The notes: a model not told the origin generated them from the sequence alone. DNA of 64,000 nucleotides from Streptomyces sp. SID13726 (GCF_010548375.1 NZ_JAAGLY010000002.1:372001-436000); one strand, 5' to 3'. Positions 37,728 through 46,476 are shown, counted from the stretch's first letter. A program made the numbers and translations.

Positions 37728-37740
37728 CTGAACGTCAGCT
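37722..37740. promoter_or_regulatory. perfect inverted repeat at the DeoR 3' end
   Basis: AGCTGAC-TGAAC-GTCAGCT: 7-bp perfect arms with a 5-bp centre, spanning the DeoR stop codon and ending 38 bp before the SRPBCC start. It could be an operator for the following gene or a short terminator; both are inference. Confidence 0.4.
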
Positions 37741-37778
37741 AGGGTGACACCTCCCGATCGGCGCCAGGGGGGGTGTCC

Positions 37779-38249
37779 ATGGCTCACCAACTCCGCGCGG
37801 TGGGGCTCGACTTCATCGAGACCGCGCCCGTCCGGATGGTGTTCGCACAGGAGATGTCCGCACCGCCGGACGCCGTCTTCAAAGCTCTCGCCGAGGACGT
37901 GCCCGGCTGGGCGGAGTGGTTCTCGGCGGTGACGCTGGCCCGGTCCACCGGGGACGGCTCGACCCGCGAGGTCCACCTCAAGGGCGGCGGACGCTTCCAG
38001 GAGACGGTCCTCGTGGCGAAGGCGCCCGAGGTGTACGCCTACCGCGTGGACGTGGCGAACGCGCCCGGGGTCCGCGCCATCGTCGAGGAGTGGCGGCTCA
38101 CCCCGGCCGGGACGGGCACGCGCGTGCGCTGGACGTTCACGGCGGACGGCACGGCCGCCTTCCGGTTCGTGGCGATGCTCGGGCGGGCCGGTCTCGGACG
38201 GGCCTTCCGGGGCGCGGTGACCACGCTGGACCGGCGCCTGGCCGGATAG
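37779..38249 (+). CDS. SRPBCC-fold (polyketide cyclase/START-like) protein
   Basis: A 156-residue protein with the helix-grip pattern: MVFAQEMSAPPDAVFKALAE, VPGWAEWFSAVTLARST, EEWRLTPAGTGTRVRWTFTAD and a long C-terminal helix (GLGRAFRGAVTTLDRRLAG). This fold binds hydrophobic ligands, as in polyketide cyclases and START domains. The ligand is unknown. ATG 37779 has AGGGGGGG five bases upstream; GTG 37773 is an alternative inside that element. Confidence 0.82.
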   Translation: MAHQLRAVGLDFIETAPVRMVFAQEMSAPPDAVFKALAEDVPGWAEWFSAVTLARSTGDGSTREVHLKGGGRFQETVLVAKAPEVYAYRVDVANAPGVRAIVEEWRLTPAGTGTRVRWTFTADGTAAFRFVAMLGRAGLGRAFRGAVTTLDRRLAG

Positions 38250-38340
38250 GTCAGGTCGGGCCGTACACCTGTTGCCCGCACAGCTCAGTCGGGCCGTACG
38301 CCCGTGGCCCGAACAGCTCAGTCGGGCCAGACGCCCGTGG
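38248..38340. repeat. 33-bp tandem copies of the cds1 3' end
   Basis: Three units with period 33 start at 38248, 38281 and 38314. The last lies in the end of the cysteine desulfhydrase gene and holds its stop; the other two follow it downstream (minus-strand sense). The middle unit can fold with stem TCGGGCC/GGCCCGA around a 10-nt loop; the outer units fold less well. They fill the gap between the convergent SRPBCC and cds1 genes and probably act as terminators. Confidence 0.85.
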
Positions 38341-39442
38341 CGAGGAGCGAGGTGATCGCCGTCGTGTACGGCTCGATGTCCAGGCCCTGTTCGGCCAGCC
38401 AGGCGTCCGAGTAGTACTTGTCCAGGTAGCGGTCGCCGGGGTCGCAGAGCAGGGTGACGACACTCCCCCGGCGTCCCTCGGCCACCATCTCGGCGACGAT
38501 CTTCAGGGCGCTCCACAGTCCGGTGCCGGTCGAGCCGCCCGCCTTGCGGCCGATGGCCTGTTCCAGGGCGCGGACGGCGGCCACGCTCGCCGCGTCCGGG
38601 ATCTTCATCATGCGGTCGATCGCGCCGGGTACGAAGCTCGGCTCCATGCGCGGCCGGCCGATGCCCTCAATGCGTGAGCCGCAGTCGCAGGTGACGTCCG
38701 GATCGCCGGTGGTCCAGCCCTCGAAGAAACAGGAGTTCTCCGGATCGGCCACACAGATGCGGGTGTCGTACTGCATGTAGTGGACGTACCGCGCGATGGT
38801 CGCCGAGGTGCCGCCGGTACCCGCCGTGGCGACGATCCACGCGGGCTCCGGGAAACGCTCCAACTCCAGTTGGCGGAAGATGGATTCGGCGATGTTGTTG
38901 TTGCCGCGCCAGTCCGTGGCGCGTTCCGCGTAGGTGAACTGGTCCATGTAGTGGCCGCCGGTCTCCACCGCGAGGCGGGCGGACTCCTCGCACATGGTGC
39001 GCGGGTCGTCCACGAAGTGGCACCGGCCGCCGTGGAACTCGATGAGGCGGATCTTCTCGGCGCTCGTCGTGCGCGGCATGACCGCGATGAAGGGCACCCC
39101 GATCAGCCCCGCGAAGTACGCCTCGGACACGGCCGTCGAGCCACTGGACGCCTCGATCACCGGGCGGCCGGGCCGGATCCAGCCATTGCAGAGGCCGTAG
39201 AGGAAGAGTGAGCGGGCGAGTCGGTGCTTGAGGCTGCCGGTGGGGTGGGTCGACTCGTCCTTGAGGTACAGGTCGATGCCCCACTTCTCCGGGAGCGGGA
39301 AGCGCAGGAGGTGGGTGTCGGCCGAGCGGTTGGCGTCGGCCTGGACCTTGCGGACGGCTTCTTTCAGCCAGCCGCGGTAGGCGGCGTCGCTGTGGTCGAC
39401 GTCGAGGGTGTCGCCGGTCCGGATCTGCTGAGGGGTGCTCAC
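38318..39442 (-). CDS. cds1: PLP-dependent L-cysteine desulfhydrase (Cds1-like)
   Basis: A 374-residue fold-type II PLP enzyme of the cysteine-synthase family. The PLP lysine is Lys72 in [13 protein letters not shown]. The phosphate loop is [12 protein letters not shown], and conserved blocks include [42 protein letters not shown] and [11 protein letters not shown]. These match from memory the mycobacterial Cds1 enzyme, which degrades cysteine to H2S, ammonia and pyruvate. Biosynthetic cysteine synthases lack several of these blocks. It is monocistronic, with repeated hairpins behind the stop. Confidence 0.8.
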   Translation of the reverse strand: MSTPQQIRTGDTLDVDHSDAAYRGWLKEAVRKVQADANRSADTHLLRFPLPEKWGIDLYLKDESTHPTGSLKHRLARSLFLYGLCNGWIRPGRPVIEASSGSTAVSEAYFAGLIGVPFIAVMPRTTSAEKIRLIEFHGGRCHFVDDPRTMCEESARLAVETGGHYMDQFTYAERATDWRGNNNIAESIFRQLELERFPEPAWIVATAGTGGTSATIARYVHYMQYDTRICVADPENSCFFEGWTTGDPDVTCDCGSRIEGIGRPRMEPSFVPGAIDRMMKIPDAASVAAVRALEQAIGRKAGGSTGTGLWSALKIVAEMVAEGRRGSVVTLLCDPGDRYLDKYYSDAWLAEQGLDIEPYTTAITSLLATGVWPD

Positions 39443-39790
39443 GACGGGGCTCCTTACGCTGCGCGCCGACGGCGGATCGCGCGGCCGACGCTTCGATCAT
39501 AGACACCTTCCGCACGCTCCTCACCTGCATAAACGCATCTTTGAGCGCCCCAAAGACACCCCTGGGGCCGGGCCGGGACGCGCCTGCGGGGGCGCATTCG
39601 GACGAGTGCTCCGGACACTCCCCGCCGAGGTGTCATGCGCACTGGTGCCAGACGCCCGTGGCGGGCAGACTGCACCGGACGGGACGGACGTCCCGGACGG
39701 GGGCGCACACTGGATCACGACAGGAGCCGGCTCTCGGCCCACGCGGGAGCACGGGCCGGCACACCGACGCGCACAAGGGGGCGGGACGGC
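39443..39790. other. divergent intergenic stretch
   Basis: Between cds1 and the small plus-strand gene there is no coding signal. An AT-richer patch near 39490-39545 contains TATGAT (minus strand, 39496-39501), a possible -10 for cds1, without a clear -35. Confidence 0.35.
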
Positions 39791-40114
39791 ATGGCGGAGC
39801 CGGAGTTCACGGCTACGGGCGTGCGGATCGGCAAGAGGTTGCGCTCGCTCACCCGGGCCGGTCAGGTCCGGATCAGTGACGGCAGGCTGGAGTTGCTCAC
39901 CAGTTACGGCAGTGAGATCGACAGTGCGCCGGTGCAGGCGGTGCGCGCCTCCAAGCCCTGGTTCGCCGCGGACGACCGGGCCCTCGCCGACCTCAACGGA
40001 AACCGGTACCTGCTGACCCTGGGCGAGCACGACCCGGCTCCGGGCGAGCCCGGGCCGCCCGCCGCACGCCGGTTCATCGAGGCCGTACGCAGGGCGGCGG
40101 GGCGCGGGAACTGA
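39791..40114 (+). CDS. small conserved hypothetical protein
   Basis: A 107-residue acidic/basic soluble protein with no signal peptide or membrane segment. The first 80 residues have alternating strands (GVRIGKRLRSLTRAGQVRI, GRLELLTSYGSEID) and the motif SKPWFAADDRALADLNGNRY. I do not recognise a domain. Codon use fits its neighbours and the protein-like character is good, so the gene is probably real. Confidence 0.6.
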   Translation: MAEPEFTATGVRIGKRLRSLTRAGQVRISDGRLELLTSYGSEIDSAPVQAVRASKPWFAADDRALADLNGNRYLLTLGEHDPAPGEPGPPAARRFIEAVRRAAGRGN

Positions 40115-40325
40115 TTCCGCGCCGTACGACCGGCTCCGCGGGCCCCGTGTTGCGGTACCGCACCTCCTGGGTCACGCTGGTCTCACATCACTCTGGGTTT
40201 ACCGGCGATTACGCTGCGAACCAGCCCGCCGGGCACGACAGCAGGCGGCCGTTTTCACTCAGGCACCCTGCCGCATCGATCCGAACTCCGTGTTCTTCCG
40301 GACCTCTCGTCGGGGAGTCGCAGCC

Positions 40326-40862
40326 GTGATCAGTCATCCGAGCAGGCACTGCACGGTGGAGCTCCAAGCCCTGCCGTCGCGGATCGGCCAGGTCCGCAGA
40401 ATCCTTTCAGCGCAGTTGCGCTACTGGCATATGGATCCCCTCATAGACCGGGCCGCGCTCGGTGTGACGGAGCTGTTGGCCAACGTCCACCGCCATGCCC
40501 AGCCCGACAAGACGTGCACCGTGGAGATCGAGCTGCTGCTCGACCGGCTCACGGTCTCGGTGCACGACCACGACCCGCGTCTGCCGGTCGTGGCCGACAT
40601 CCAGGACACCGAGCCGCTCGCCACGTGCGGGCGCGGGCTCGCCATGGTCGCCGCGGTCAGCGAGAGCTGGGGCGTCCGGCCGGACGGTGAGTCGGGCAAG
40701 GTCGTGTGGTTCACGCTGCCGACGCCTGCCGCCGCTCGGGGTGCCGCCGCGCGTCCGCCGCGGCGCAAGGTCGCGGAGAAACCCGCGATCCGGTTCGCCG
40801 AGGTCTCGGTGGACAGCCACCGTCCCGAACACGCTCCCGCCCGGTCCGCCGTTGCCGGCTGA
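40326..40862 (+). CDS. RsbW/SpoIIAB-like ATP-binding protein (HATPase_c_2)
   Basis: A 178-residue GHKL-type ATPase module of the anti-sigma kinase group. The N box is GVTELLANVHRHAQ (residues about 48-61), with an acidic VSVHDHDPRLP strand and a G-rich CGRGLAMVAAV lid. Streptomyces encode many such solo proteins, which act on sigma factors or anti-anti-sigma partners. No sigma factor or STAS gene is adjacent. The C-terminal 40 residues are Pro/Arg-rich and probably disordered. GTG 40326 follows GGGGAG. Confidence 0.82.
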   Translation: MISHPSRHCTVELQALPSRIGQVRRILSAQLRYWHMDPLIDRAALGVTELLANVHRHAQPDKTCTVEIELLLDRLTVSVHDHDPRLPVVADIQDTEPLATCGRGLAMVAAVSESWGVRPDGESGKVVWFTLPTPAAARGAAARPPRRKVAEKPAIRFAEVSVDSHRPEHAPARSAVAG

Positions 40863-41040
40863 CCGGGCGGTGACACGCCTGTGGTCCCTACGGTCGTCCG
40901 CGGGGGCTGTGCGGGTCCGCTCCCCCGGTGGGAGCAACCCCGGCCGGGTCTCTCCGGCTCGTCCCGTCGGACCGCCGGCCGCCGGGCTGCCGGGCCGCCG
41001 GGTCGCCGGGCCGTTCGCGGCCCGTGAGGTGACGACGGTA

Positions 41041-41095
41041 CGGCCGGTCGTCACTCCATGGCGGTGCAGCCGGTCGTCACTCCGTGGCGATGGCC
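41041..41095. repeat. 26-bp tandem copies of the ABC permease 3' end
   Basis: CCGGTCGTCACTCC occurs at 41044 and again at 41070, a 26-bp period. The second copy holds the permease stop (TCA, 41077-41079) and the first lies downstream of it in minus-strand sense. The upstream flank GACGACGG... allows a further GACGAC/GTCGTC pairing. Confidence 0.7.
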
Positions 41096-43638
41096 CGCAG
41101 CACGTCCAGGCGTGCCGCTCGGCGAGCCGGCCTCAGGCCCGCGAGGGCGCCCGCCGTGAGGCCCACCAGGGCGACGACCGCGAGTTGCAGCGGCGGTATC
41201 GCGAAGGCGAAGGCGCTGTCGCTCGTGCCGTCCGACGCCTTGACCAGGACCCAGCCGAGGAAGCCGCCGAGGGCGAGTCCGCCGACCGTGCCGAAGGCGG
41301 CGACCAGGACCGACTCCCAGCGGACCATGGCCCGCAGCTGCGACCTGGTCTGGCCCACGGCCCTGAGCAGGCCCAGTTCGCGGGTGCGCTCGTGGATGGC
41401 GAGGGTCAGCGTGTTGGCGATGCCCAGCAGGGCGATCAGGACCGCGAGGGCGAGCAGCGCGTAGACGAGGGTGAGCATCATGTCGATGCCGCCCGCCGAG
41501 GACTGCGCGTACTCGTCGCGGGTCTGCACCTCGGGGTCGCCGTACCGGGCCGCGACCTTCTCGACGGCCGCCTTGCCGGTGTCCGTGCTCACGCCGTCCT
41601 TGAAGGAGACGGCGACCAGGGTGTCCGAGTCCTGGGTGCGGTGCGGGGCCCAGGCCGCGCGGGTGATGACGTAGTCGCCGGCGAGTTCGGACCGGCCGTA
41701 GACCGCGCGGACCGTGAAGGTCCGTGAGGTGCCGTCGGTGAAGGTCAGCCGGGCCGTGTCGCCGGTGGCCAGGTGTTGCCTCTCGGCCTCCTTCTCGGTG
41801 ATCGCGATGCCGTCCGTACCGAGGCCGGACAGGGAGCCCCGGACCTTGCCGAGGTCGAAGGTGCGCTCCAGGGCGAGCGGGTCGGTGACGGTCAACGGCC
41901 TTCCCTCACCGTCGACTTCGGCGACACCGCGGCCGAGTCCGACGGCCGTGTCCACCTCGGGCAGCTCCTGGACCGCTCCGGCGAGCCGGGGGCTCAGTCC
42001 GCTGCCGCCCGCGCCGAACGACGGGGTGCTGACGGCCACATCACCCGCGAAGGACCGGGACACGGTCTGGTCCATGGTCGCCTTCAGGGACGCCCCGAAC
42101 ACCGTGAACAGCGAGACCACGGCCACGCCGATCATCAGCGCGCTCGCGGTGGCCGCCGTCCGCTTGGGGCTGCGCAGGGCGTTGCGCCGGGCGAGAGCGC
42201 CGGTGACTCCGCGCAGCCGGTCGAGAGGGCTGCCGAGGAGACGTACGGCCGTCGTGGAGGCGACCGGACCGAGGACCACGAAGGCGACGAGGGCCAGGAC
42301 GGCGCCGGTTCCCGCGAGCCAGAGGGACGGGGACACCAGGACACCGGTGAGGGTGACGGCCACGGCGAGTGCCGCGAGGCCTCCTCCGACGACCGCGCGG
42401 ACCCGGGAGGCGCCCGACTGGTCGACGGCCGTCTCGCGCAGCGCCGCCAGGGGTGCGGTGCGGCCGGCCCGGACGGCGGGGAGCAGCGCGGAGCCCAGGC
42501 ATACCAGGACGCCGACCGCTAGCGGCAGCGCCATCGACAGGACGCTGACCACCAAGTCGCCCTCGGGGAAGGGGAATCCGATGGCCGGGAACAGCGCCTG
42601 GAGTCCGGCCGCGATGCCGATGCCGCCCGCGAGGCCCGCCGCGGACGCGGTCACGGCGACCACGCTCGCCTCCGTCAGGGTCATCGCGGTGACCTGGCGC
42701 CGGGAGGCACCGAGGGCGCGCAACAGGGCGTTCTCGCGGGTGCGTTGGGCGACGACGATCGCGAAGGTGTTGTGGATGGAGAAGGTCGCTACGAGCAGGG
42801 CGATGCCCGAGAACACCAGGAGCAGGGTGGTGAAGACCGACAGGAACTGACTGGAGATCATGTCGGTGTTCTCCTCGGCCGACTCCTGGCCGGTGATCGC
42901 CTCAACACCCTTGGGCAGCAAGGGAGTCAGCCGGTCCACGAGCTGCTGCTGGCCGACGCCCGGTCCCGCGCGCACCTGGATGCCCGTCGCCTCGCCGGGC
43001 CTTGCCGTGAGGTACTTCTCGGCGTCGGCGCGGGTCATGCCGGTGAAGGTCACCTGGGCCATGCCGTCCTCGCCGCCGAAAGTCGCGAGGCCCACGATCG
43101 TCACCTCGACGGGGTCGGGGGTGCGCAGGACCGTCGTGTCGCCGATCTTCAGGCCGCCCCGGTCGGCGGTGCCCCGGTTGACGACGACCTCGCCGGACTT
43201 CTCCGGGGCGCGGCCCTCGGCCAGTCGGTACGGGTTGAGCTCCGGGTCGTCGATCCAGTTCCCGGCCAGGGTGGGCGGGCCCTGGCCGCCGATGGGCTTG
43301 CCGTCGGCGCCGATCAGCTGGCCCGCGCCCTGGACGTCGGGGGCGGCGGCCGCCACACCGGGGACCCGCTCGACGGTCTCGGCCAGGCTCGCGTCGACAG
43401 GTGCGCGCACCCCCTGGCTCTCCCCCGGCGTGGTGATCGCGTCGGCGCTGCGGAGCACGGCGTCGGTGCCGCTGGTCGCCCTGCCGAACATCGTGTCGAA
43501 GCTCGCGCGGAGCGTGTCGCCCATGACGAGCGTCCCGGCGAGGAAGGCGACGCCGAGGAACACGGCGAGGAAGGTGCCGGCGAAGCGGCGCTTGTGGGCG
43601 CGGAGGGAGGAGGCGCTGAGGCGGACGGAGGCGTTCAT
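41077..43638 (-). CDS. ABC transporter permease (MacB/FtsX-type, duplicated)
   Basis: An 853-residue membrane protein. A first helix (FAGTFLAVFLGVAFLAGTLV) is followed by a large outside MacB-periplasmic-core-like domain. Two FtsX blocks each carry three helices, at about 265-400 (LLVFSGIALLVATFSIHNTF, TRENALLRALGASRRQV) and about 720-850 (LIALLGIANTLTLAIHERTRELGLLRAVG). A middle helix pair lies near 435-480. Actinobacterial members export lipids or peptides or take part in lipoprotein handling. Its ATG overlaps the ATPase stop by four bases. Confidence 0.88.
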   Translation of the reverse strand: MNASVRLSASSLRAHKRRFAGTFLAVFLGVAFLAGTLVMGDTLRASFDTMFGRATSGTDAVLRSADAITTPGESQGVRAPVDASLAETVERVPGVAAAAPDVQGAGQLIGADGKPIGGQGPPTLAGNWIDDPELNPYRLAEGRAPEKSGEVVVNRGTADRGGLKIGDTTVLRTPDPVEVTIVGLATFGGEDGMAQVTFTGMTRADAEKYLTARPGEATGIQVRAGPGVGQQQLVDRLTPLLPKGVEAITGQESAEENTDMISSQFLSVFTTLLLVFSGIALLVATFSIHNTFAIVVAQRTRENALLRALGASRRQVTAMTLTEASVVAVTASAAGLAGGIGIAAGLQALFPAIGFPFPEGDLVVSVLSMALPLAVGVLVCLGSALLPAVRAGRTAPLAALRETAVDQSGASRVRAVVGGGLAALAVAVTLTGVLVSPSLWLAGTGAVLALVAFVVLGPVASTTAVRLLGSPLDRLRGVTGALARRNALRSPKRTAATASALMIGVAVVSLFTVFGASLKATMDQTVSRSFAGDVAVSTPSFGAGGSGLSPRLAGAVQELPEVDTAVGLGRGVAEVDGEGRPLTVTDPLALERTFDLGKVRGSLSGLGTDGIAITEKEAERQHLATGDTARLTFTDGTSRTFTVRAVYGRSELAGDYVITRAAWAPHRTQDSDTLVAVSFKDGVSTDTGKAAVEKVAARYGDPEVQTRDEYAQSSAGGIDMMLTLVYALLALAVLIALLGIANTLTLAIHERTRELGLLRAVGQTRSQLRAMVRWESVLVAAFGTVGGLALGGFLGWVLVKASDGTSDSAFAFAIPPLQLAVVALVGLTAGALAGLRPARRAARLDVLRAIATE

Positions 43639-44534
43639 GACGGTCCCTCCGTCCGTGTCTGCGTCGGCGTCCGCAGAGAGGCCGGTGCGGGTACGGACGC
43701 CGGTGCCGATGCCGGTGAGGACGCCGGAGCCGCTGAAGAGGCCGCTGTCCGCGAGTCCGCCGCCGTCCGTGAGGCCGTCTCGAACGCCTTCATCCGGTCC
43801 AGCACCTTGTCGGCCGTCGGGGATTCCATACGGTCCACCAGGCGCCCGTCGGCGAGGAAGACCACCTCGTCGGCGTGGGCGGCGGCGACCGGGTCGTGGG
43901 TGACCATGACGACCGTTCGGGCGGTCTGGCGCACGGTACGGCCGAGGAGTCCGAGGACCTCGCCGCCGGAGCGGGAGTCGAGGTTTCCGGTGGGTTCGTC
44001 GGCGAAGACGACGTCCGGCCGACCGGCGAACGCCCGGGCCACGGCGACGCGTTGCTGCTGTCCGCCGGAGAGTTCGGCGGGCCGGTGGTGGAGCCGGTCG
44101 CGCAGGCCGACGACGTCGACCAGGGCGTCGATCCACTCCTGGTCGCCCTTGCCGCCCGCGAGGTCCAGCGGCAGCCTGATGTTCTCCTCGACGGTCAGCG
44201 TCGGCACCAGGTTGAAGGCCTGGAAGACGAAGCCGACCCGGTCGCGGCGCAGCAGGGTCAGCCGACGGTCGTCGAGCGCGCCCAGTTCGGTGTCGCCGAT
44301 GTAGGAGGCGCCCGCGGTCAGCGTGTCGAGGCCGGCCGCGCAGTGCATGAGGGTGGACTTGCCGGAGCCCGAGGGCCCCATGATCGCGGTGAAGCGGCCG
44401 GCCGGAAAGTCGACGCTCACCCCGTCCAGGGCCCTGACGCCGGTGTCGCCGCTGCCGTAGACCTTCACGGCGTCGACCACGCGGGCGGCCGGCGGCATGT
44501 CCGCCCGGGCGGTCGAGACGGTCGTCGCCGTCAT
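43635..44534 (-). CDS. ABC transporter ATP-binding protein (MacB/LolD type)
   Basis: A 299-residue ATPase with Walker A GPSGSGKST, the MacB-class ERTxR-like segment RDRVGFVFQAFNLVPTLTVEEN, signature LSGGQQQRVAVARA and Walker B VVFADEPTGNLD. After residue about 230 the protein continues as an Ala/Ser/Pro-rich tail (TAASSAAPASSPASAPASVP), longer than normal and probably disordered. It overlaps the permease start and the SHOCT stop by ATGA, making a tightly coupled three-gene unit. Confidence 0.9.
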   Translation of the reverse strand: MTATTVSTARADMPPAARVVDAVKVYGSGDTGVRALDGVSVDFPAGRFTAIMGPSGSGKSTLMHCAAGLDTLTAGASYIGDTELGALDDRRLTLLRRDRVGFVFQAFNLVPTLTVEENIRLPLDLAGGKGDQEWIDALVDVVGLRDRLHHRPAELSGGQQQRVAVARAFAGRPDVVFADEPTGNLDSRSGGEVLGLLGRTVRQTARTVVMVTHDPVAAAHADEVVFLADGRLVDRMESPTADKVLDRMKAFETASRTAADSRTAASSAAPASSPASAPASVPAPASLRTPTQTRTEGPS

Positions 44535-44824
44535 GCCGCACCTCCCTTGCCCGTCGTACGGCCGAACTGCTCGTCCAGGGCGGACAGCCTGCGCCAGTAC
44601 TCGTCCTCGTCGATCTCGCCGGAGGCGAAACGGCGGCCGAGCACGGCGATCGGCGAGTCACCGGAGGGGCCACTGTCGGCCATGGCGCGCCACGGTCCGC
44701 GGCGCCCGCGCCAGACGGTGCGGCGCAGGACGGTGACGACGCCGAGCACGACGGCCGCCCAGATCAGCGGGAAGAAGAGGATCCACGGGCCCGGGCCGCC
44801 GTCCCAGTTCGCGAGTGTCTGCAT
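44531..44824 (-). CDS. SHOCT-domain small membrane protein
   Basis: A 97-residue protein. One membrane helix (WILFFPLIWAAVVLGVVTVL, about 14-33) is followed by a basic stretch and a C-terminal SHOCT motif (PIAVLGRRFASGEIDEDEYW then RRLSALDEQF). SHOCT ends are oligomerisation or docking elements. It is first in the ABC exporter operon, its stop overlapping the ATPase start. The ATG at 44824 has AGGGAGATG just upstream. Confidence 0.85.
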   Translation of the reverse strand: MQTLANWDGGPGPWILFFPLIWAAVVLGVVTVLRRTVWRGRRGPWRAMADSGPSGDSPIAVLGRRFASGEIDEDEYWRRLSALDEQFGRTTGKGGAA

Positions 44825-44983
44825 GTCGGTTCATCTCCCTGGAGGTTCTGACGCTGTCCTTCGGTGCTGTTTCGAGACTGGCTCCGGGGAGGGGTCCGGG
44901 TCGTCGTACGGCCAGCGGCAGTGCGTGTACCTCCCGGGGAGTACGCGGGCCTGTTCCGGCTGCTCCACAAGGCCCTCGATTTC

Positions 44984-45003
44984 TGTAACTACTAGTATGT
45001 ACA
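44984..45003. promoter_or_regulatory. candidate TetR operator
   Basis: TGTAACTACTAGTATGTACA is an imperfect palindrome (TGTA...TACA ends, ACTAGT centre) ending eight bases before the TetR start, in the divergent gap to the SHOCT-ABC operon. Its position fits autoregulation and control of the divergent operon. It covers a possible upstream ATG (44997). Confidence 0.5.
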
Positions 45004-45011
45004 GTGAGTCC

Positions 45012-45575
45012 ATGAGCACCTCGGACCGACTGATCGAGTCCACCCGTGAGCTGCTGTGGGAGCGGGGCTATGTGGGCACCAGCCCCAAGGCCATCCTGGA
45101 GCGCGCGGGTGCCGGTCAGGGCAGCATGTACCACCACTTCAAGGGCAAGCCCGATCTCGCGCTGGCCGCGATCCGGCGCTCCGCCGAGGAGTTGCGGGCC
45201 ACCGCGGAAGAGGTGCTCGGCGGTCCCGGGACACCGTACGAGCGCATCGAGGCGTATCTGCGACGCGAGCGGGACGTGCTGCGCGGATGTCCGATCGGCC
45301 GGCTCACGATGGACCCGGAGGTGATCGCCAGCGACGAGCTGCGCGCACCGGTCGACGAGACGATCGACTGGATCAGGGAACGAATCGCCGGGATCGTCGA
45401 AGAGGGCAAGGAACAGGGCCAGTTCGCGTCCTCGCTGGACGGCGAAGAGATCGCCGCGACCGTCCTCGCCACCGTCCAGGGCTGCTATGTACTGGCCCGG
45501 GCATCCGGCTCGCCCGCGGCGTTCGACGCCGGTGTGCGGGGCCTGCTCTCACTGCTCACCCCCAAGTCGTCGTAA
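45012..45575 (+). CDS. TetR-family transcriptional regulator
   Basis: A 187-residue repressor. The N-terminal helix-turn-helix is clear (STRELLWERGYVGTSPKAIL then ERAGAGQGSMYHHFKGKPDLA), followed by an all-helical ligand domain with a single Cys (RGCPIGRLTMDPEV). The C-terminal part resembles the YcdC/LfrR-type C-terminal dimer domain. It is divergent from the ABC exporter operon and upstream of a small-gene cluster, so either could be controlled. ATG 45012 is favoured; 44997 is in the palindrome. Confidence 0.88.
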   Translation: MSTSDRLIESTRELLWERGYVGTSPKAILERAGAGQGSMYHHFKGKPDLALAAIRRSAEELRATAEEVLGGPGTPYERIEAYLRRERDVLRGCPIGRLTMDPEVIASDELRAPVDETIDWIRERIAGIVEEGKEQGQFASSLDGEEIAATVLATVQGCYVLARASGSPAAFDAGVRGLLSLLTPKSS

Positions 45576-45589
45576 GGGAGCCGATTGAC

Positions 45590-45880
45590 GTGCGGATCAC
45601 CCGACAGCGGGCCGAGACCCGGCAGGGCGCGGCGGAGAACAGCACCGGGACGGTGTGGCTCGACGAGATCGCCGCACCACCCGCGCCGTCGAGAGTGCGG
45701 ATGTTCAACGTCCACTTCGCGCCCGGCGCGCACACCACGTGGATCGAGCCGGGCGTGTGGCACTGGCACGGAGCCGGGCCGCGCACCTTCATGACCCGTC
45801 TCGCGGTCGTCGAGGCGGCGGCGGACGGCACGACCGCCGACCGGTCCGAGCATGTCGCCCCCGAGGACCACCCCGCCTGA
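45590..45880 (+). CDS. cupin-family protein with internal deletion
   Basis: A 96-residue protein (GTG start, 14 bp after tetR). It begins like small one-domain cupins (TGTVWLDEIAAPPAPSRVRM then FNVHFAPGAHTTW) but jumps straight to the second motif (IEPGVWHWHGAGPRTFMTRLAV). Full relatives carry about 35 residues in between, including the first metal-binding histidine cluster (HTHP...G...EG). The frame is kept, so this is a clean in-frame deletion. It is likely inactive or altered. The next gene starts 11 bp later with its own AGGAGG. Confidence 0.7.
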   Translation: MRITRQRAETRQGAAENSTGTVWLDEIAAPPAPSRVRMFNVHFAPGAHTTWIEPGVWHWHGAGPRTFMTRLAVVEAAADGTTADRSEHVAPEDHPA

Positions 45881-45891
45881 GGAGGCGCCCG

Positions 45892-46476
45892 ATGCACGCC
45901 ATGCAGTACGAGCTCACACTCCCCGCCGACTACGACATGGCCGTCGTCCGCGCCCGGGTGGCCCGGATCGGGCATCTGCTCGACGACTGGGAGGGCCTCG
46001 GTTTCAAGACGTACCTGATACGCGAGCGCGGGGTGCACGGCTCACCCGTCAACCAGTACGCGCCCTTCTACCTCTGGAACACCGTGGAGGGCATGAACAC
46101 CTTCCTCTGGGGCGGCGCCTTCCAGGGCCTCAGCAACGACTTCGGGCGGCCGTCGGTACGGCAGTGGACAGGGCTGTCGTACGAGGAGGGCGGCGCCGCG
46201 GGCTCTCCCGCGCGGTCGGCTGTGCGGCGGAGTGAACCGGTGCCCGAGGGCGCGGAGTTGGCGGAGCTGATGGCGGACGCGGTCGGGACGGCGGAGCGGC
46301 TGGCCGAGGAGGACGGCGCGCTGTTCGTCGCCTCCGCGGTGGACACGGCCCGCTGGGAAGTCGTCCACTTCTCGCTCTGGACGCAGGAGACACCCAAGGC
46401 CGACGGGGACGTGTTCGAGGTGCTGCACGTGTCGGCGCCGGGACGGGAGCGCCTGCCGAGGGGGCGCCAGTGGTGA
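45892..46476 (+). CDS. DUF4865-family protein
   Basis: A 194-residue protein resembling a duplicated ferredoxin-like (dimeric alpha-beta barrel) fold. The first half has YELTLPADYDMAVVRARVAR, GFKTYLIRERG and YLWNTVEGMNTFLWGGAFQG. The second half has VVHFSLWTQETPKADGDVFE. I associate this pattern with DUF4865; no catalytic role is known to me. AGGAGG lies five bases before the ATG. Its stop overlaps the next gene's start. Confidence 0.75.
   Translation: MHAMQYELTLPADYDMAVVRARVARIGHLLDDWEGLGFKTYLIRERGVHGSPVNQYAPFYLWNTVEGMNTFLWGGAFQGLSNDFGRPSVRQWTGLSYEEGGAAGSPARSAVRRSEPVPEGAELAELMADAVGTAERLAEEDGALFVASAVDTARWEVVHFSLWTQETPKADGDVFEVLHVSAPGRERLPRGRQW

Noticed and set aside
38248..38340. CRISPR array
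   Set aside because: Units are contiguous with no spacers and derive from the gene end; no cas genes are in the window.
39443..39790. tRNA or small RNA gene
   Set aside because: No cloverleaf-like pairing, T-loop GTTCGAAT-type motif or CCA end was seen here or in other gaps.
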